Assembly (NCBI RefSeq): GCF_000350105.1
Contig: NZ_CAIY01000044.1
Coordinates: 1-64,000, forward strand
Source of the DNA: Richelia intracellularis HH01
GTDB taxonomy: Bacteria > Cyanobacteriota > Cyanobacteriia > Cyanobacteriales > Nostocaceae
Direction of reading: 5' to 3'
DNA length: 64,000 bases
The position numbers and the translations under genes are program-made. Within the stretch, counting starts at the first letter, position 1. Every line of letters begins with the position of its first letter. Below the pieces are notes generated by a model. It was not told the DNA's origin, did not search any database, and saw nothing but the letters and a program-made list of their open reading frames with translations. Below, piece by piece: positions 52,226 through 63,327 of the stretch.

Positions 52226-52553
52226 TTTGGAATTGCTTAATTTGGAGTTGACAATGTTTAATAAGCTCAAAGAATCCAATTAAATAAATCCAGTTCAACT
52301 GCAATGATTATCGACAAAAGTTAGTAGTATAAGTGTATTATAAATCTATATTAGGTTAGGGATTTGGGAGGGTTGGCTTTGAAGGAGAAAAAACTTCAAG
52401 CTACTGGCTGTATAATTCCACAAAAAATAATTTTTTATTTGGAAATTAAATACCTAATCAATCATACCAATCCTGGCTTCCACGTGCTATTTAAGAGGGG
52501 GAGAAAAGAATAATAAAAATTAGCAAAATCAGCTTTCTCTCTTCCCCCTTTCT
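52226..52553. other. Spacer between convergent pdxH and htpG
   Basis: About 330 bp. Purine-rich agagggggagaaaag (near 52493) and pyrimidine-rich cttccccctttctc (near 52540) can partly pair and may end transcription from both sides. No gene seen. Confidence 0.4.
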
Positions 52554-54530
52554 CTATTTAGCTACTTCTTCTGCCAGTTTAGTAAGAACATCATTTGAAC
52601 GTTCTACAAAAGACTTCATTCCTTCTGCATCAAAACCCTTTTGTGACATTAGTGCTAAATCGTATATATGTTGACACATCATTTTGACTAACTTTCCTGT
52701 AGGTGATTCACCATCTCCCTGAATAATACCCCCTTGACTGAGCTCGACAAGACTTTGAATCAGAGGATGAGAAGTATTTACCAGTAAAACATGTTCTTCA
52801 GGAAACTCTAGATTTTGCTGTTGCATTAGGGCATTCATATCCCGCAAACGTCGGAGAATTTCCGGTAATAATACCATAGCTGGTGGAGTCATTTGCTGGG
52901 CTTCTGACTTTAAAGCTTCCGTGCGGATATTTACCTTGGGTTTATTAATAGCTTTCTCAAAAAGTTCCTTAATTGAGTCACTACGAGTTTTATTGGTTTT
53001 TGGATTAACAATTTCCCCTGATTTGTCTTTATCTAATAAGGTGTTATCCAAGTCAGAATCTACTCTAGTAAATTTGACATTCTTATATTCCTGTTCCAAG
53101 AGATTTATAAAATGTGTGTCAATAAAGGAATCCATAAAGAGTACTTCTAAACTTTGACTCTTGTATAGTTCTATATAAGTAGCTTGGAACGCTTCATCAG
53201 TACAGTAAAAAACCTTATTCTCATGAATAGCTTTATTCCGCTCCAGATATTCTTTGAGAGTGGTGTAAGAATTTCCACTATTTCCAGAAGAAGATGAAGC
53301 CACATTCTCCCAAACATCTCCTTCTTGTGTTTGTATTTGAGGAACTGGAGTTTCTACTGTGTTTGTTCCGGAATTGATAGTACTACGGAAAATAATTATA
53401 TCTTCTACTTGTTTCTTAAACTTCTCATCATTAAGTACACCAAACTTAACAAAGGTGCTTAAATCTCTCCATACATTAATGTACTGTTGGCGATCATTGC
53501 GGTATAGCTCCTTTAAACGGTCTCCCACTTTTTTAGCTATGTAATCACCGATCTTCTTTACCGTACGGTTCCCTTGCAATGCGCTCCGTGAAACATTTAA
53601 GGGTATATCAGTACTGTCAATAACCCCACGCATAGGTAAAAGAAACTGGGGAATAATCTCTTCACAGTTGTCACTAACAAAGACCTGATTGCAGAAAAGT
53701 TTGATTTGTCCCTTGTTGACATCTACGTCGGGTTTGAGTTTTGGAAAATAGAGAATACCATTAATAATAAAAGGATAGTCAGTATTCAAATGAACCCATA
53801 GTAGGGGTTCTTCCTGAAAAGGATATAGATAGCGATAGAACTCTAAATAATCCTCTTTGCTTAAACTGCTAGGTGAATCTCGCCAAGAAGCTTTTTGCTT
53901 ATTTAATTGCTCCCCACTCATTTTAATGGGTATTGGCATGAAGTCACAGTAGGTTTTGACCAGATTCTTCACCCGTTCGGACTCCAAGTACTCCTGTTCT
54001 TCCTCCATTAGATATAGAGTAATAGTAGTACCACGACTGCTACGGGTAGATTCTTGTAGTGTAAAATTGGGGGAACCATCACAACTCCAGTGAACAGCCT
54101 GTGATAAATCCTTGTAAGATAGAGTATCAATTTCAACCTTACTTGCGACCATAAAAGAGGAGTAGAAACCTAAACCAAAGTTTCCAATGATTGAGCTGTC
54201 TGAATTACCTTGATACTTTTGGACAAATTCCTGAGCACTAGAGAAGGCCACCTGATTAATATATTTTTTTACCTCATTGGCAGTCATGCCAATTCCATTG
54301 TCTGTAATAGAAAGGGTTTTTTTACTTTTATCTATATTTATCTGAATTTCTGTTTCCCCTATTTCTCCTGAATATTCTCCACTACTAGATACCATGTGCA
54401 GCTTCTGGATAGCATCGACGGCATTAGATACTAATTCCCGCAAGAAGATTTGGTGGTCTGAGTATAGAGACTTCTTAATAATAGGGAAAATATTTTCAGT
54501 ATGAATACTGATAGTTCCTTGTTCTAGCAT
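52554..54530 (-). CDS. htpG: Chaperone HtpG (Hsp90)
   Basis: Bacterial Hsp90, 658 aa. The N-terminal GHKL ATPase domain has the N-box LRELVSNAVDAIQKL, DNGIGMT and NFGLGFYSSFMVA; the middle domain holds the catalytic Arg segment (IPLNVSRSALQGN); the C-terminal dimerisation domain ends in FVERSNDVLTKLAEEVAK. In cyanobacteria HtpG helps with heat and oxidative stress and phycobilisome and tetrapyrrole proteins. Full length, ATG 54530. The upstream 1.8 kb are gene-free, so it is transcribed alone. Confidence 0.96.
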   Translation of the reverse strand: MLEQGTISIHTENIFPIIKKSLYSDHQIFLRELVSNAVDAIQKLHMVSSSGEYSGEIGETEIQINIDKSKKTLSITDNGIGMTANEVKKYINQVAFSSAQEFVQKYQGNSDSSIIGNFGLGFYSSFMVASKVEIDTLSYKDLSQAVHWSCDGSPNFTLQESTRSSRGTTITLYLMEEEQEYLESERVKNLVKTYCDFMPIPIKMSGEQLNKQKASWRDSPSSLSKEDYLEFYRYLYPFQEEPLLWVHLNTDYPFIINGILYFPKLKPDVDVNKGQIKLFCNQVFVSDNCEEIIPQFLLPMRGVIDSTDIPLNVSRSALQGNRTVKKIGDYIAKKVGDRLKELYRNDRQQYINVWRDLSTFVKFGVLNDEKFKKQVEDIIIFRSTINSGTNTVETPVPQIQTQEGDVWENVASSSSGNSGNSYTTLKEYLERNKAIHENKVFYCTDEAFQATYIELYKSQSLEVLFMDSFIDTHFINLLEQEYKNVKFTRVDSDLDNTLLDKDKSGEIVNPKTNKTRSDSIKELFEKAINKPKVNIRTEALKSEAQQMTPPAMVLLPEILRRLRDMNALMQQQNLEFPEEHVLLVNTSHPLIQSLVELSQGGIIQGDGESPTGKLVKMMCQHIYDLALMSQKGFDAEGMKSFVERSNDVLTKLAEEVAK

Positions 54531-56301
54531 GATTTTCTAATGAATTAAGGTTTCCCATTAAAGATTCTACCGGTTAGTTAGAATTCGCAACACCAATTTA
54601 AGTTCAGTAATATCTACATACATTAGATTCGGTTTTCCCTACCTAACTAATGCGGTTAACTTAACTTTTAGTTCTCATGTAGTTATAACTGAATAACTCT
54701 GACAAGGATAGAAATTCAGCTGTTCTGGAGGATTAATAAAATTAAAATGTCTTGGAAAATATTACAGGTTTAAAAAAAAATGTGTGCTCATAGTAGAAGC
54801 TATACAGGAAATTATTATCTGTAGATACAATAAAAAAGGTGGGAATGAACAAAAATATTATATAAATAAGGAGGCGAGCAAATCTCAAATAAGGATTGTA
54901 GTAGGACATCTGAGAGGACACAGAATAGGATTTATTTTAAAATATAATTTTGAGGTATTTTAGTTATTAAAAAATAAATGAGTATTTTGAAATTTAAATT
55001 TCATTATTCTATTAGCTTATAAAGCTTTTTTCCTATTACCTTTAAATGAAGTTTCTATAATTTAGTGAGATTTAGCTTTAATGAATTAGTATATTAATAC
55101 TCCTAATTGCAATGAGATTCACCCATCAAAGGAAAGAACATGAAGTATAGAACATATTTGTTGCTCATTAGGTAAACCCTAGGTTAATTGTTAAAATTGG
55201 TCCTGTATTCCATTATTTTACCCTTAAATTGAGGAATATTTTCTAATCTAATTACTATGATACTTAAATTGATAACTTTGCTCTTGTCTCTTTTCTCGTA
55301 TTTCAATAAACATAGCTTAGTAAAAACATATTGAGCATTAATAATTGGGATTAATAAAACAGAACCAATAGAGCTATATGTGATGTTTGAAGGCAGACAC
55401 ATAATTTTTCTCTTAACAAGAGACGATATAATCAAAAATAATGTCTAATGGGGAAAAACCAGAGATTTTGGTTTTAGACAATGTGAAATTAGTGTAATTT
55501 TCATAAATCTGCATACATAAGAATTACATTAACTGATTATATTTCTACTCATTCAAAATATCTATATTAGAATAATCACATTTTATAGAAAATCATACTG
55601 GAACCAATTAATCTAAAAGTAAAAGAATGAGAATTGAAGGTTGAGTCAAGTATAGTGTTTGAAAAACATTTTACTTAATTGAAATATTATATATATATAT
55701 TGGTATATCTGCTATTTTTTTCAGTATCATCCTGAGTTTTGACTATTAATTTTGTAATACCTGCTACTTGTTAATTATGGAATCTTAATTTTAAAATTTT
55801 TACAAAATACTATAGTTACATGGAAAATTAAGATTACATGGTTTCAACTTCAAATCTGACTTAATCCCAAAAAAATATTTGCTACTATGAAAATCTAAGT
55901 GATAATGAAAGGCTAGTAAAAATATTTTGGTTATAACTAAAGAATTTATTTCCCTTTAGATTGAATCTATATGACTATACTTACGACAGATTCCTTTCAT
56001 TCGTTAGTATGTTTCTACGATTGATACACCTAAAACATCTCCAATATCTGGTGGAAATTACCCAGATGAGAACTATAGCTAAAGCTCCCAAGTCGAACAA
56101 ATTAATTTTTAATTAAAATAACAGTCAGGATTTACAGTGAAAAGAAACCAAAATCCATTTAAGGAATTGATTAAATTATTCTTTATATTTTACATTAGAG
56201 CAAACCAAAAGTTGTGAATCAAGTTAGTGAGAATTGACGATATAGTTTCCTTACTTACTTTCTTAATTTTCTAGTTGGCTACCCAAGTAGTAATAGCCTA
56301 T
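54531..56301. other. Large gene-free AT-rich region
   Basis: About 1.8 kb between htpG and ccsB. Stops are frequent in all frames; an 83-codon minus-strand frame near 55184-55435 is AT-rich and resembles nothing I know. No RNA gene or mobile element recognised. Confidence 0.55.
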
Positions 56302-57282
56302 TCAATTAATAATTATATTGAAAAGCCAACCATAGGAGTGTAAACCCTTGCCAAGTAAATTGACCCCTAAATAACAAATCCAGACGATAAAAAAGCCACT
56401 AGCAGCTATGATTGCAGGACGGCGACCTTGCCAGCCACGGGTAATACGAGCATGAAGATAAGCTGCAAATACTAACCAAGCAATTAATGCCCAAGTTTCT
56501 TTCGGGTCCCAACTCCAATATGAGCCCCAAGCCTCATTTGCCCATACAGCACCGGAAATGATGCCAATGGTTAGCAGTGGGAATCCAAGACCAATCATAC
56601 GATAACTAACATTATCTAAGGTTTCTGCAATGTTGAGACGTTGTGGTGAAAGTAACTCTTCAGATCCAATTGAAGTGCTTACATCACTATTAGCTATTGA
56701 TGTGCCAAGTTTGTGTAAATAATAACCATTATGACGATAACCACTAGCAGCTCCAGTAGAACTACCTGTGAGTTGGATATTCTGACCGCGAGTTACAAAC
56801 AGAAAAGCGATCGCTAATAATGAGCCCACCATTAAAGCAGAATAACTGAGCATTGTTACACTGACATGCATCATTAACCAGTTGGACTTCAGTGCTGGTA
56901 CTAAGGGTTCTGCCATTTGCATTCCTGGCGGTAATGACAAGGCTGCAAAGGCTGTAAGTCCCATGACTATAGGGGATGTAAATGCTCCAACTAAACGACT
57001 ACCACTAACATTTTCCGCAATTAGGTGAATAGTAGTAATACCCCATGCAAGAAAGAACAGAGACTCATACAAATTACTGAGGGGAAAATAACCAGCTTCC
57101 AACCACCTAGCTCCAAGGAGAGTAGCTATACACAAATTAGCTATAATTATTCCTGTAGTACCTACAATTTGAAAACCTTTAAATTTGGGGAAAAATGCAC
57201 CACACCAGTAAATTAAAACCGTACAAAATAATACAGCAAAAGTTGTATTATCTAAATAGTTTTGGAGTAGAACCAAATTCAT
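56302..57282 (-). CDS. ccsB: System II cytochrome c biogenesis protein CcsB (plastid CcsA homologue)
   Basis: Membrane haem-handling subunit of the System II (Ccs) pathway, which attaches haem to c-type cytochromes on the lumenal side of the thylakoid; needed for cytochrome f and c6. The Trp-rich motif [18 protein letters not shown] and the flanking His residues (for example LHSYGW at the C-terminus and [15 protein letters not shown]) are intact. About eight hydrophobic segments in 326 aa. Naming varies: this is called ccsB in bacterial annotation and ccsA (ycf5) in plastids. ATG 57282. The DUF3352 gene lies upstream at 129 bp on the same strand. Confidence 0.92.
   Translation of the reverse strand: MNLVLLQNYLDNTTFAVLFCTVLIYWCGAFFPKFKGFQIVGTTGIIIANLCIATLLGARWLEAGYFPLSNLYESLFFLAWGITTIHLIAENVSGSRLVGAFTSPIVMGLTAFAALSLPPGMQMAEPLVPALKSNWLMMHVSVTMLSYSALMVGSLLAIAFLFVTRGQNIQLTGSSTGAASGYRHNGYYLHKLGTSIANSDVSTSIGSEELLSPQRLNIAETLDNVSYRMIGLGFPLLTIGIISGAVWANEAWGSYWSWDPKETWALIAWLVFAAYLHARITRGWQGRRPAIIAASGFFIVWICYLGVNLLGKGLHSYGWLFNIIIN
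56807..56814. repeat. HIP1 octamer GCGATCGC
   Basis: A single copy of the highly iterated palindrome of cyanobacteria, inside ccsB. By eye it is the only one I found in the window. Confidence 0.8.
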
Positions 57283-57410
57283 TAACTTACTCTCTCCGAT
57301 AATTTTTTGTTTAGAATAAATGCAGATATTTAAGATAACACCTGTATTTTGAACTGTAGATGAGAAGGGGAAATAGTTAATAGTAAAACCATATATTCAA
57401 ATTAGGTTTA

Positions 57411-59144
57411 TTATCTATTAGTGTTATCAGTTAAACTTCTTACATCATCACTCTTCTTCAACTCCACAAAAATTTTATAGTACTGGCTATGAGAATCCTG
57501 AATCCTAGATGTTATACCAAGTAAACGCGAACTATCTAAGAGGAGATTTTGATTTGGGAAAATATTCGGTAAGGAGAAATTTCGAAGACCCCTCTCAATA
57601 TCTATGAATAATTCACCACTACTAGGAGTCAGCTCTGAAGAAACTATATTTTTATATACTTGGCTATTTGCTAAAGAGTTATGGGGTAGGGAAATAATTC
57701 TATTAGTAATTGGATTGCCCAAAATAAAAAAGGAAGTCTCATGATCTAACCACCCATGTGTTGCATTCAAAGTTCCAAAAGGTGAAATCCAAGTAATTAC
57801 TGGTTTACCCCTCACGTTCTCCTTCTTGATTTGAAACTGATACTGAGTTTTCATGATGTTATCTAACTTCGTGAAAAATGTTTCCGCTCTTCGGCGGTCA
57901 CTTGTCTTAACCATTAATAATATGGCTGCATGAAAATCTTCTTGTTTTCCTTCTTGTGGAATATTCGGAACCATAGATACAGAAAATTCTTCTGCCATCC
58001 AACTCAGAATATCCTGCTCTAAATCGAGACTCAGATAGTCCTTAATACTTGTTTTTATTTGTTCTGGAGGGATTGGAGCAAAGGGATTATTTTTGGATAT
58101 GGAAACATAGTCCAACCATAAATGGTGTAAATTCCTCCCGGATAGCATAATTAAAGTCTCAGGGGGTAGAAATTTTGCCATATTTTCCCTTTCATATTCA
58201 ACTTCTAACTGACGTTGACTATTAGGGTTTAACCAGGAAATTCCTTGCAATTGAATACCTGTAGGTTTTAAAGATATGCTTCCAACTAAACCCTGATTAT
58301 CTTGCAAACGTGTTAAGACCTCGGGCGGTAAACGACTTTTAGTTACTGCATCCATGATTTTAACTGATGCAGGAATATTAAAGTAAAATTGGATAAAGGA
58401 ATTAGAATGCTTTATTTTGGAAAAATTCTCGGCGAATCCATTAGTACTAGCTATAGTTAACTTGCTTTTATAGGCATTAGTTATTTGTTGAATTGTTGAG
58501 GGATTATTGGCTACTACTAAGAACTTTTGATTTATGAATGCCGTGAATAATCTGCTTCCAGATGGGGATTTGACTGTTCGAGTCAAAATTCTCTTGCTGG
58601 GATTTTCGCGTTGTATTAGACTACCTGAAATCTTCGATGTTTGAGATAAAACTTGTTGTGCTTTCACAAGGTTTTTGATGGGTAGTATGATTGCCAGATG
58701 CTGTTCTTGAAGACTTTTACTATTAGTAGAAACAGAGGTATTGATTGTTATACTTTTCTTATTAGAGGTTAAGACAACAAAGGTAATGCGATTACCCACC
58801 CAAGGTTGAATATCCTTATGAAAATCATAACCTTTGCTGTTAAAGAGGATGTCAACCCATATCGCTAAATTTTTATCCAGTTCTTTTTGGGCTACCAGTG
58901 TTCCAAATTCCCGCAGTTGTTTCCACTGACTAGGATCAGTTGTTAAAGAAAAAGATAATAAAGCATCCTGGGGAATCAAATCATTACCAGGAAGAGAATT
59001 ACTATTAAAATATTTACTTTGAATTAGAAGACAATATACTCCTAATCCACTGGCAATTAAGAATATAGCAATTGAAAATTTTAAAGCAAGGTATGATTTA
59101 TTTTTTTTCTGCCTTCTTACAGAAGAATCTACTGGTATTGTCAT
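57411..59144 (-). CDS. DUF3352 protein, membrane-anchored
   Basis: A 577-aa protein of the cyanobacterial DUF3352 family, function unknown. I take ATG 59144 (MTIPVDSSVRRQKKNKSYLALK) as the start: a basic N-terminus and one hydrophobic segment (about 24-42, FSIAIFLIASGLGVYCLL) then form a signal anchor, whereas the longer frame to 59228 has none of this order. The remainder is a large extracytoplasmic domain with DALLSFSLTTDPSQWKQLREFG, QPWVGNRITFVVL and repeated AEEFSVSM/FFTKLDNIM-type blocks. It lies upstream of ccsB on the same strand and downstream of gatA. Confidence 0.82.
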   Translation of the reverse strand: MTIPVDSSVRRQKKNKSYLALKFSIAIFLIASGLGVYCLLIQSKYFNSNSLPGNDLIPQDALLSFSLTTDPSQWKQLREFGTLVAQKELDKNLAIWVDILFNSKGYDFHKDIQPWVGNRITFVVLTSNKKSITINTSVSTNSKSLQEQHLAIILPIKNLVKAQQVLSQTSKISGSLIQRENPSKRILTRTVKSPSGSRLFTAFINQKFLVVANNPSTIQQITNAYKSKLTIASTNGFAENFSKIKHSNSFIQFYFNIPASVKIMDAVTKSRLPPEVLTRLQDNQGLVGSISLKPTGIQLQGISWLNPNSQRQLEVEYERENMAKFLPPETLIMLSGRNLHHLWLDYVSISKNNPFAPIPPEQIKTSIKDYLSLDLEQDILSWMAEEFSVSMVPNIPQEGKQEDFHAAILLMVKTSDRRRAETFFTKLDNIMKTQYQFQIKKENVRGKPVITWISPFGTLNATHGWLDHETSFFILGNPITNRIISLPHNSLANSQVYKNIVSSELTPSSGELFIDIERGLRNFSLPNIFPNQNLLLDSSRLLGITSRIQDSHSQYYKIFVELKKSDDVRSLTDNTNR

Positions 59145-59321
59145 AAGACCCCTCAGACTATTTTTGATTTTGGATGAGAAAGGAAAATGAGGAATAAATA
59201 CTAGTGAGACCTTATGTGAAGAGAACATTTTTAGATTATTGCATTGCTTTTTGCTACTACTTACATTCCTTACCCCATTGCCAATTAAGGCCTATCTCTC
59301 TTGAAAGGTCTTACTCTTCTC

Positions 59322-60779
59322 TTATACTTGAGGTCTGCATAGATGCCAGTCTGTAGACTGTTCATAGGCATAGGCAACTTGGAAAAGTAAATCCTCTCTA
59401 AGAGCATTACTAATTAGTTGTAAGCCAATGGGCAAATTCTTGTTATCAAAACCACAGGGTATGCTTATACCAGGTAAACCTGCCAGATTAACTGGTATTG
59501 TCATCAAATCTGTTAAATACATACTTAGAGGGTCAGCATTTTTCTCACCTGATTTAAATGCGGTGACTGGAGAGGTAGGACATGCTAGCACATCAACCTG
59601 AGTAAAAGCATTCTCAAAGTCTTTTTGGATTAGTGTCCGTACTTTCTGAGCTTTTAGGTAATAAGCATCATAATAACCTGTAGATAAGGCATAAGTACCA
59701 ATGATAATCCGACGTTTTACCTCTGTACCAAACCCTGATGACCTAGTCTTTGCATACATAGATACTAAGTCATCCCCGTTCTCGTTACGGTAGCCATACT
59801 TCACCCCATCATAACGGGCCAAATTAGCAGAAGCTTCGGAGGGGGCAATAATGTAGTAACTGGGTAACCCGTAGCAAAAATGTGGGCATGATATTATACG
59901 GATTTCTGCACCCAAAGCTTGTAATTGATCAATAGCTTTCAAAAATGCCTGGTTTACAAAATAATCCAAACCTTCCCCAATAGTTTCTTTGATTATACCT
60001 ATTTTGATTTTTCCCTTGGGTTTAAAATCTGGTATTAGATTAGCTGTGTAATTTGGGATACATATACTTAGACTAGTGGAATCTTTAGGATCATGACCGG
60101 CAATCACACTTAATGATATAGCTGCATCTTCTACAGAACGACTAAAAAGTCCTATTTGATCTAAAGATGAAGCATAGGCAACTAAACCATATCGGGAAAC
60201 CAATCCATAAGTTGGTTTGATCCCTACCACACCACAGAAAGATGCTGGAAGGCGAATAGAACCACCAGTATCAGAACCAAGGGACACCACACATTCATCT
60301 GCAGCGACCGCTGATGCTGAACCCCCTGAGGAGCCCCCAGGAACTCTGGAAATATCCCAAGGGTTTGCTGTTACTTGATAAGCTGATGTTTCACAAGAGC
60401 TGCCCATGGCAAATTCATCCATATTGGCTTTACCAATCATCACTGCTCCGGCATCAAATAATTTCTGGGTTACTGTAGACTCATATGGAGGAACAAAATT
60501 TTCTAAAATCCGTGAAGCGCAGGTAGTAGTAATTCCTTTAGTACAAATATTATCTTTAATGCCAATGGGTATTCCTGCCAATAGACTAATTTGTTCCCCA
60601 GCTGCAATTCTGGCATCTACTAATTGAGCTTGTTTCAATGCCTTTTCCTCTGTTATACACAAAAAGCTATGCAGTTTAGGCTCCAAGGATTGAATTTTTT
60701 CCAAAGTCTCCCGGGTAATTTCCACAGCTGAGCGTTCTTTGTTAACTAGCTGGGTATGCAATTCGAGGATATATGCCAT
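59322..60779 (-). CDS. gatA: Asp/Glu-tRNA amidotransferase subunit A
   Basis: Glutaminase/amidase subunit of GatCAB, which converts Glu-tRNA(Gln) and Asp-tRNA(Asn) to the correct amidated forms. The amidase catalytic triad is at the expected places: Lys75 in [10 protein letters not shown], Ser150 in [10 protein letters not shown] and Ser174 in [13 protein letters not shown]. The C-terminal blocks [11 protein letters not shown] and [13 protein letters not shown] are present. 485 aa, ATG 60779, full length. Essential in organisms without GlnRS. It is divergent from the dnaE C-terminal gene, with about 220 bp between. Confidence 0.95.
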   Translation of the reverse strand: MAYILELHTQLVNKERSAVEITRETLEKIQSLEPKLHSFLCITEEKALKQAQLVDARIAAGEQISLLAGIPIGIKDNICTKGITTTCASRILENFVPPYESTVTQKLFDAGAVMIGKANMDEFAMGSSCETSAYQVTANPWDISRVPGGSSGGSASAVAADECVVSLGSDTGGSIRLPASFCGVVGIKPTYGLVSRYGLVAYASSLDQIGLFSRSVEDAAISLSVIAGHDPKDSTSLSICIPNYTANLIPDFKPKGKIKIGIIKETIGEGLDYFVNQAFLKAIDQLQALGAEIRIISCPHFCYGLPSYYIIAPSEASANLARYDGVKYGYRNENGDDLVSMYAKTRSSGFGTEVKRRIIIGTYALSTGYYDAYYLKAQKVRTLIQKDFENAFTQVDVLACPTSPVTAFKSGEKNADPLSMYLTDLMTIPVNLAGLPGISIPCGFDNKNLPIGLQLISNALREDLLFQVAYAYEQSTDWHLCRPQV

Positions 60780-60997
60780 AATTCCCTTCTTGTATGAATA
60801 AGGTGTTTGATTTTAATAATATAAATTGCCGGCGGTAACTCAAGTGGAATTAAGTCATATAAATAATATAAGTTTATCAACCTAACATAGAGTTTCAAAA
60901 TGCATTAAATCATACAGAGTTATTAGGCACATATTGAGCCCAGACACAAAATAATTTGTTAGTTTTTCATTTGAAATATTAATTAATGGGAATAAAA

Positions 60998-61105
60998 ATG
61001 GCAAAAATCTTATCCTACAAATCTTTAGGTACTGGGAAGGTATATGACATAGGGGTCAAAAACACCCATAATTTTGCCCTCAGTAATGGTTGTATTGCAT
61101 CTAAC
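60998..61105 (+). other. C-terminal split intein (IntC) of DnaE
   Basis: 36 codons at the start of the dnaE C-half. The block F pattern YDIGV-(4)-HNFAL and the terminal block G with the last Asn before Cys +1 are complete, so trans-splicing should work. It matches the known Nostoc/Synechocystis DnaE type by length and motifs. Confidence 0.92.
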
Positions 61106-62353
61106 TGTTTTAACAAATCCCATTCCACCGCCTATGGTTATGTTACTTATCAAACTGCATATCTCAAAGCAAATTATCCATTAGAGTACATGGCAGCATT
61201 ATTGACTGCTAATAGTGGTGACATAGATAAAATACAGAAATATATTTCTGCTTGTATGAGTATGAATATTACTATATATCCTCCAGATATCAATTGTTCC
61301 AGAGTAGATTTTACGCCCCTGAATGGGAAGATTTTATTTGGGTTGTCAGCGGTACGTAATGTAGGACAAAATGCAATTGCAGCAATTTTAGAAGCCAGGG
61401 AGAAAGGAGGGAAATTTAAAGCCTTAGCCGATTTTTGTGATCGTGTTGATTTGAGCACAGTTAACCGAAGAACGTTACAATCTCTAATTTATTGCGGTGC
61501 TTTTGATAAAATCAATTCTAACCGTCACCAATTAATTCAAGATTTGGAACTAGTCTATAACTGGGGACAATCTCGTGCCAGAGACAGGGCTAGTGGCCAA
61601 GGAAATTTGTTTGATTTGCTTGGAGGAGAATTTACTTCTCAAAATACCCCCAGCCTAACCAGAAATGCCTTTGAATTAGCCCCTAAAGCCAAACCAACTC
61701 AGGACTTTCCTCCTCAGGAGAAACTACGTCAAGAAAAAGAAATTCTTGGCTTTTATGTTTCCGAGCATCCCTTAACTTCATTGCGACAATCTACCAAGGT
61801 TTTATTTCCTATAAACCTTTCTCAAATTGATGAATATAAACAAGAAGCTTTAATCTGTGCTGTTGTTATGCTCAATGGGGTTAAAAAGGTAATTACAAAA
61901 AAAGGCGATCCTATGGCCATTCTGCAAATAGAAGACTTAACTGCTCAATCAGAAGCTGTCGTTTTTCCCCGGACCTATGAACGTATTCATTCCTTGCTGC
62001 AACTTGATGAAAGACTAATTCTATGGGGAAAAATAGACCACCGTGATGAGCAAAATCAATTAATTATTGAGAATGCAGAAGCAGTCGAAAAGATGCAGAT
62101 GGTTATGATAGAGCTTACCCCTTATCAGGCAAGTACCATCGAAGAACAAAACCGTTTAAGGAATATTTTAAAAGAACATTCTGGAGAAGGGGAAAAATCC
62201 AAAATCCCAGTTATTGGGATCGTTCGAGCCGGAAATTCCCAAAAATTAGTTATGTTTGGTAGACAATTTTGGGTACATGACTCTATGAGTACTATTCAGA
62301 CCTTAAAAAATGAAGGTCTTGCAGCTCGTATTCAGCAGCTAAATCAGTCATAG
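60998..62353 (+). CDS. dnaE: DNA polymerase III alpha subunit, C-terminal half with C-part of a split intein (DnaE-C)
   Basis: This gene begins with the 36-residue C-terminal intein fragment: MAKILSYKSLGTGKVYDIGV, then HNFALSNGCIASN, ending in Asn (codon 61103-61105). The extein follows at once with CFNKSHSTAYGYVTYQTAYL (Cys +1 at 61106). The first ATG (60986) would add four residues; I prefer 60998 because it gives the usual 36-residue length. The 415-residue extein is the C-terminal part of DnaE: helix-hairpin-helix, OB fold (AVVMLNGVKKVITKKGDPMAILQIEDL) and tail. The N-terminal half with its intein part must be elsewhere on the genome; the two halves splice in trans to make the replicative polymerase. 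Confidence 0.95.
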   Translation: MAKILSYKSLGTGKVYDIGVKNTHNFALSNGCIASNCFNKSHSTAYGYVTYQTAYLKANYPLEYMAALLTANSGDIDKIQKYISACMSMNITIYPPDINCSRVDFTPLNGKILFGLSAVRNVGQNAIAAILEAREKGGKFKALADFCDRVDLSTVNRRTLQSLIYCGAFDKINSNRHQLIQDLELVYNWGQSRARDRASGQGNLFDLLGGEFTSQNTPSLTRNAFELAPKAKPTQDFPPQEKLRQEKEILGFYVSEHPLTSLRQSTKVLFPINLSQIDEYKQEALICAVVMLNGVKKVITKKGDPMAILQIEDLTAQSEAVVFPRTYERIHSLLQLDERLILWGKIDHRDEQNQLIIENAEAVEKMQMVMIELTPYQASTIEEQNRLRNILKEHSGEGEKSKIPVIGIVRAGNSQKLVMFGRQFWVHDSMSTIQTLKNEGLAARIQQLNQS

Positions 62354-62769
62354 ACTTATAAATTTGTATGGTGTACTGGTGTGTGCAAGCTAAAAATCGA
62401 GCAAAAATATTAATCAAAAGTTTGGGCTTGGGATAATGTTAACTATAAGCCCAGTAGTATCAGCATCTTAAATATACTATGGGCTAATATTGTTAAATAT
62501 CCCTGCCATTAAATTCCCCTTCACATAGCCACTGTCATAATCAACACAGTTTGTTCAGATCAATACTGATTAAGATTGGCGACTACGATATTCTAATTTC
62601 AAATATAAGGGTAATGTATTTATTAAGTATATAAACGTATTATTATCTATAAAGTATGTCTTTTGGTTACTTACTCGGATGATAAATACTTAGGAATAGT
62701 GATACTTTAGAATTCCATAACTAATAATCATTTTTATGTTTTATGTTGAGGATAGGAGGAAAGATACCT
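62354..62769. other. Gene-free spacer
   Basis: About 415 bp between dnaE-C and the next gene. No gene seen. It holds a ribosome-binding site, ggagg at 62756-62760, for the following gene. Confidence 0.45.
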
Positions 62770-63327
62770 ATGACCGCACATCAGATATATACGGCATCGC
62801 CTGCAATTAGCAAATTTGTAAGATATTGCAAAGTCATACAACCTCAAACCCACAATGAAATTAGCAGATTTTTTGATGGTGTAATTGGATTTCCATACGA
62901 TAAGGAACTCTTATTACAGGCTTATTTATTTATGAATACAAAAAAACTGTTTCCTCTGTGCTCTGAGTTGCTACTTTTTGAAAAATCACCCATATCAGAC
63001 TACACAGATCTAGGAAAATGTGATTTTGTATACCTTACCCCTCAATTTAAATTATTTTTAATTGAAACTAAATTTATTGATACCCAGGCGACAGGAGCAA
63101 CTGAGAGAAAAAGACGAAATAAACATAGAAATAAAGTTTTTGATCAAGTAATCACTTTAAAAAGTAGATTTAGTGAATATTGGAATATTAATGCCAATGA
63201 ATTAGAAACAGGAGTTTTTTCGACTGACCCAGAAATATACTGGCGTGGTAGTGGGGTAAATGTATTAACAAAATCGGTTTCCATTGAAGAGTTGGAAATA
63301 TGGCGGAGAAATTATCTATATTCCTAA
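62770..63327 (+). CDS. Unassigned protein with a possible PD-(D/E)XK nuclease core
   Basis: A 185-aa protein I cannot place in a named family. The middle part reads KCDFVYLTPQFKLFLIETKFI, a pattern of Asp, a beta strand, then Glu-x-Lys within a second hydrophobic strand, followed by a basic helix with VFDQVITL. This order (D ... ExK ... helix with Q) is what PD-(D/E)XK nucleases show, for example restriction and Holliday-junction enzymes. I use ATG 62770 with GGAGG ten bases upstream; the frame is open to 62743. It is one intact frame amid gene-free DNA, so likely under selection. Nuclease activity is inference. Confidence 0.5.
   Translation: MTAHQIYTASPAISKFVRYCKVIQPQTHNEISRFFDGVIGFPYDKELLLQAYLFMNTKKLFPLCSELLLFEKSPISDYTDLGKCDFVYLTPQFKLFLIETKFIDTQATGATERKRRNKHRNKVFDQVITLKSRFSEYWNINANELETGVFSTDPEIYWRGSGVNVLTKSVSIEELEIWRRNYLYS

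Noticed and set aside
55184-55435. 83-codon minus-strand frame in the htpG-ccsB gap
   Set aside because: Composition typical for translated AT-rich spacer and no recognisable motif.
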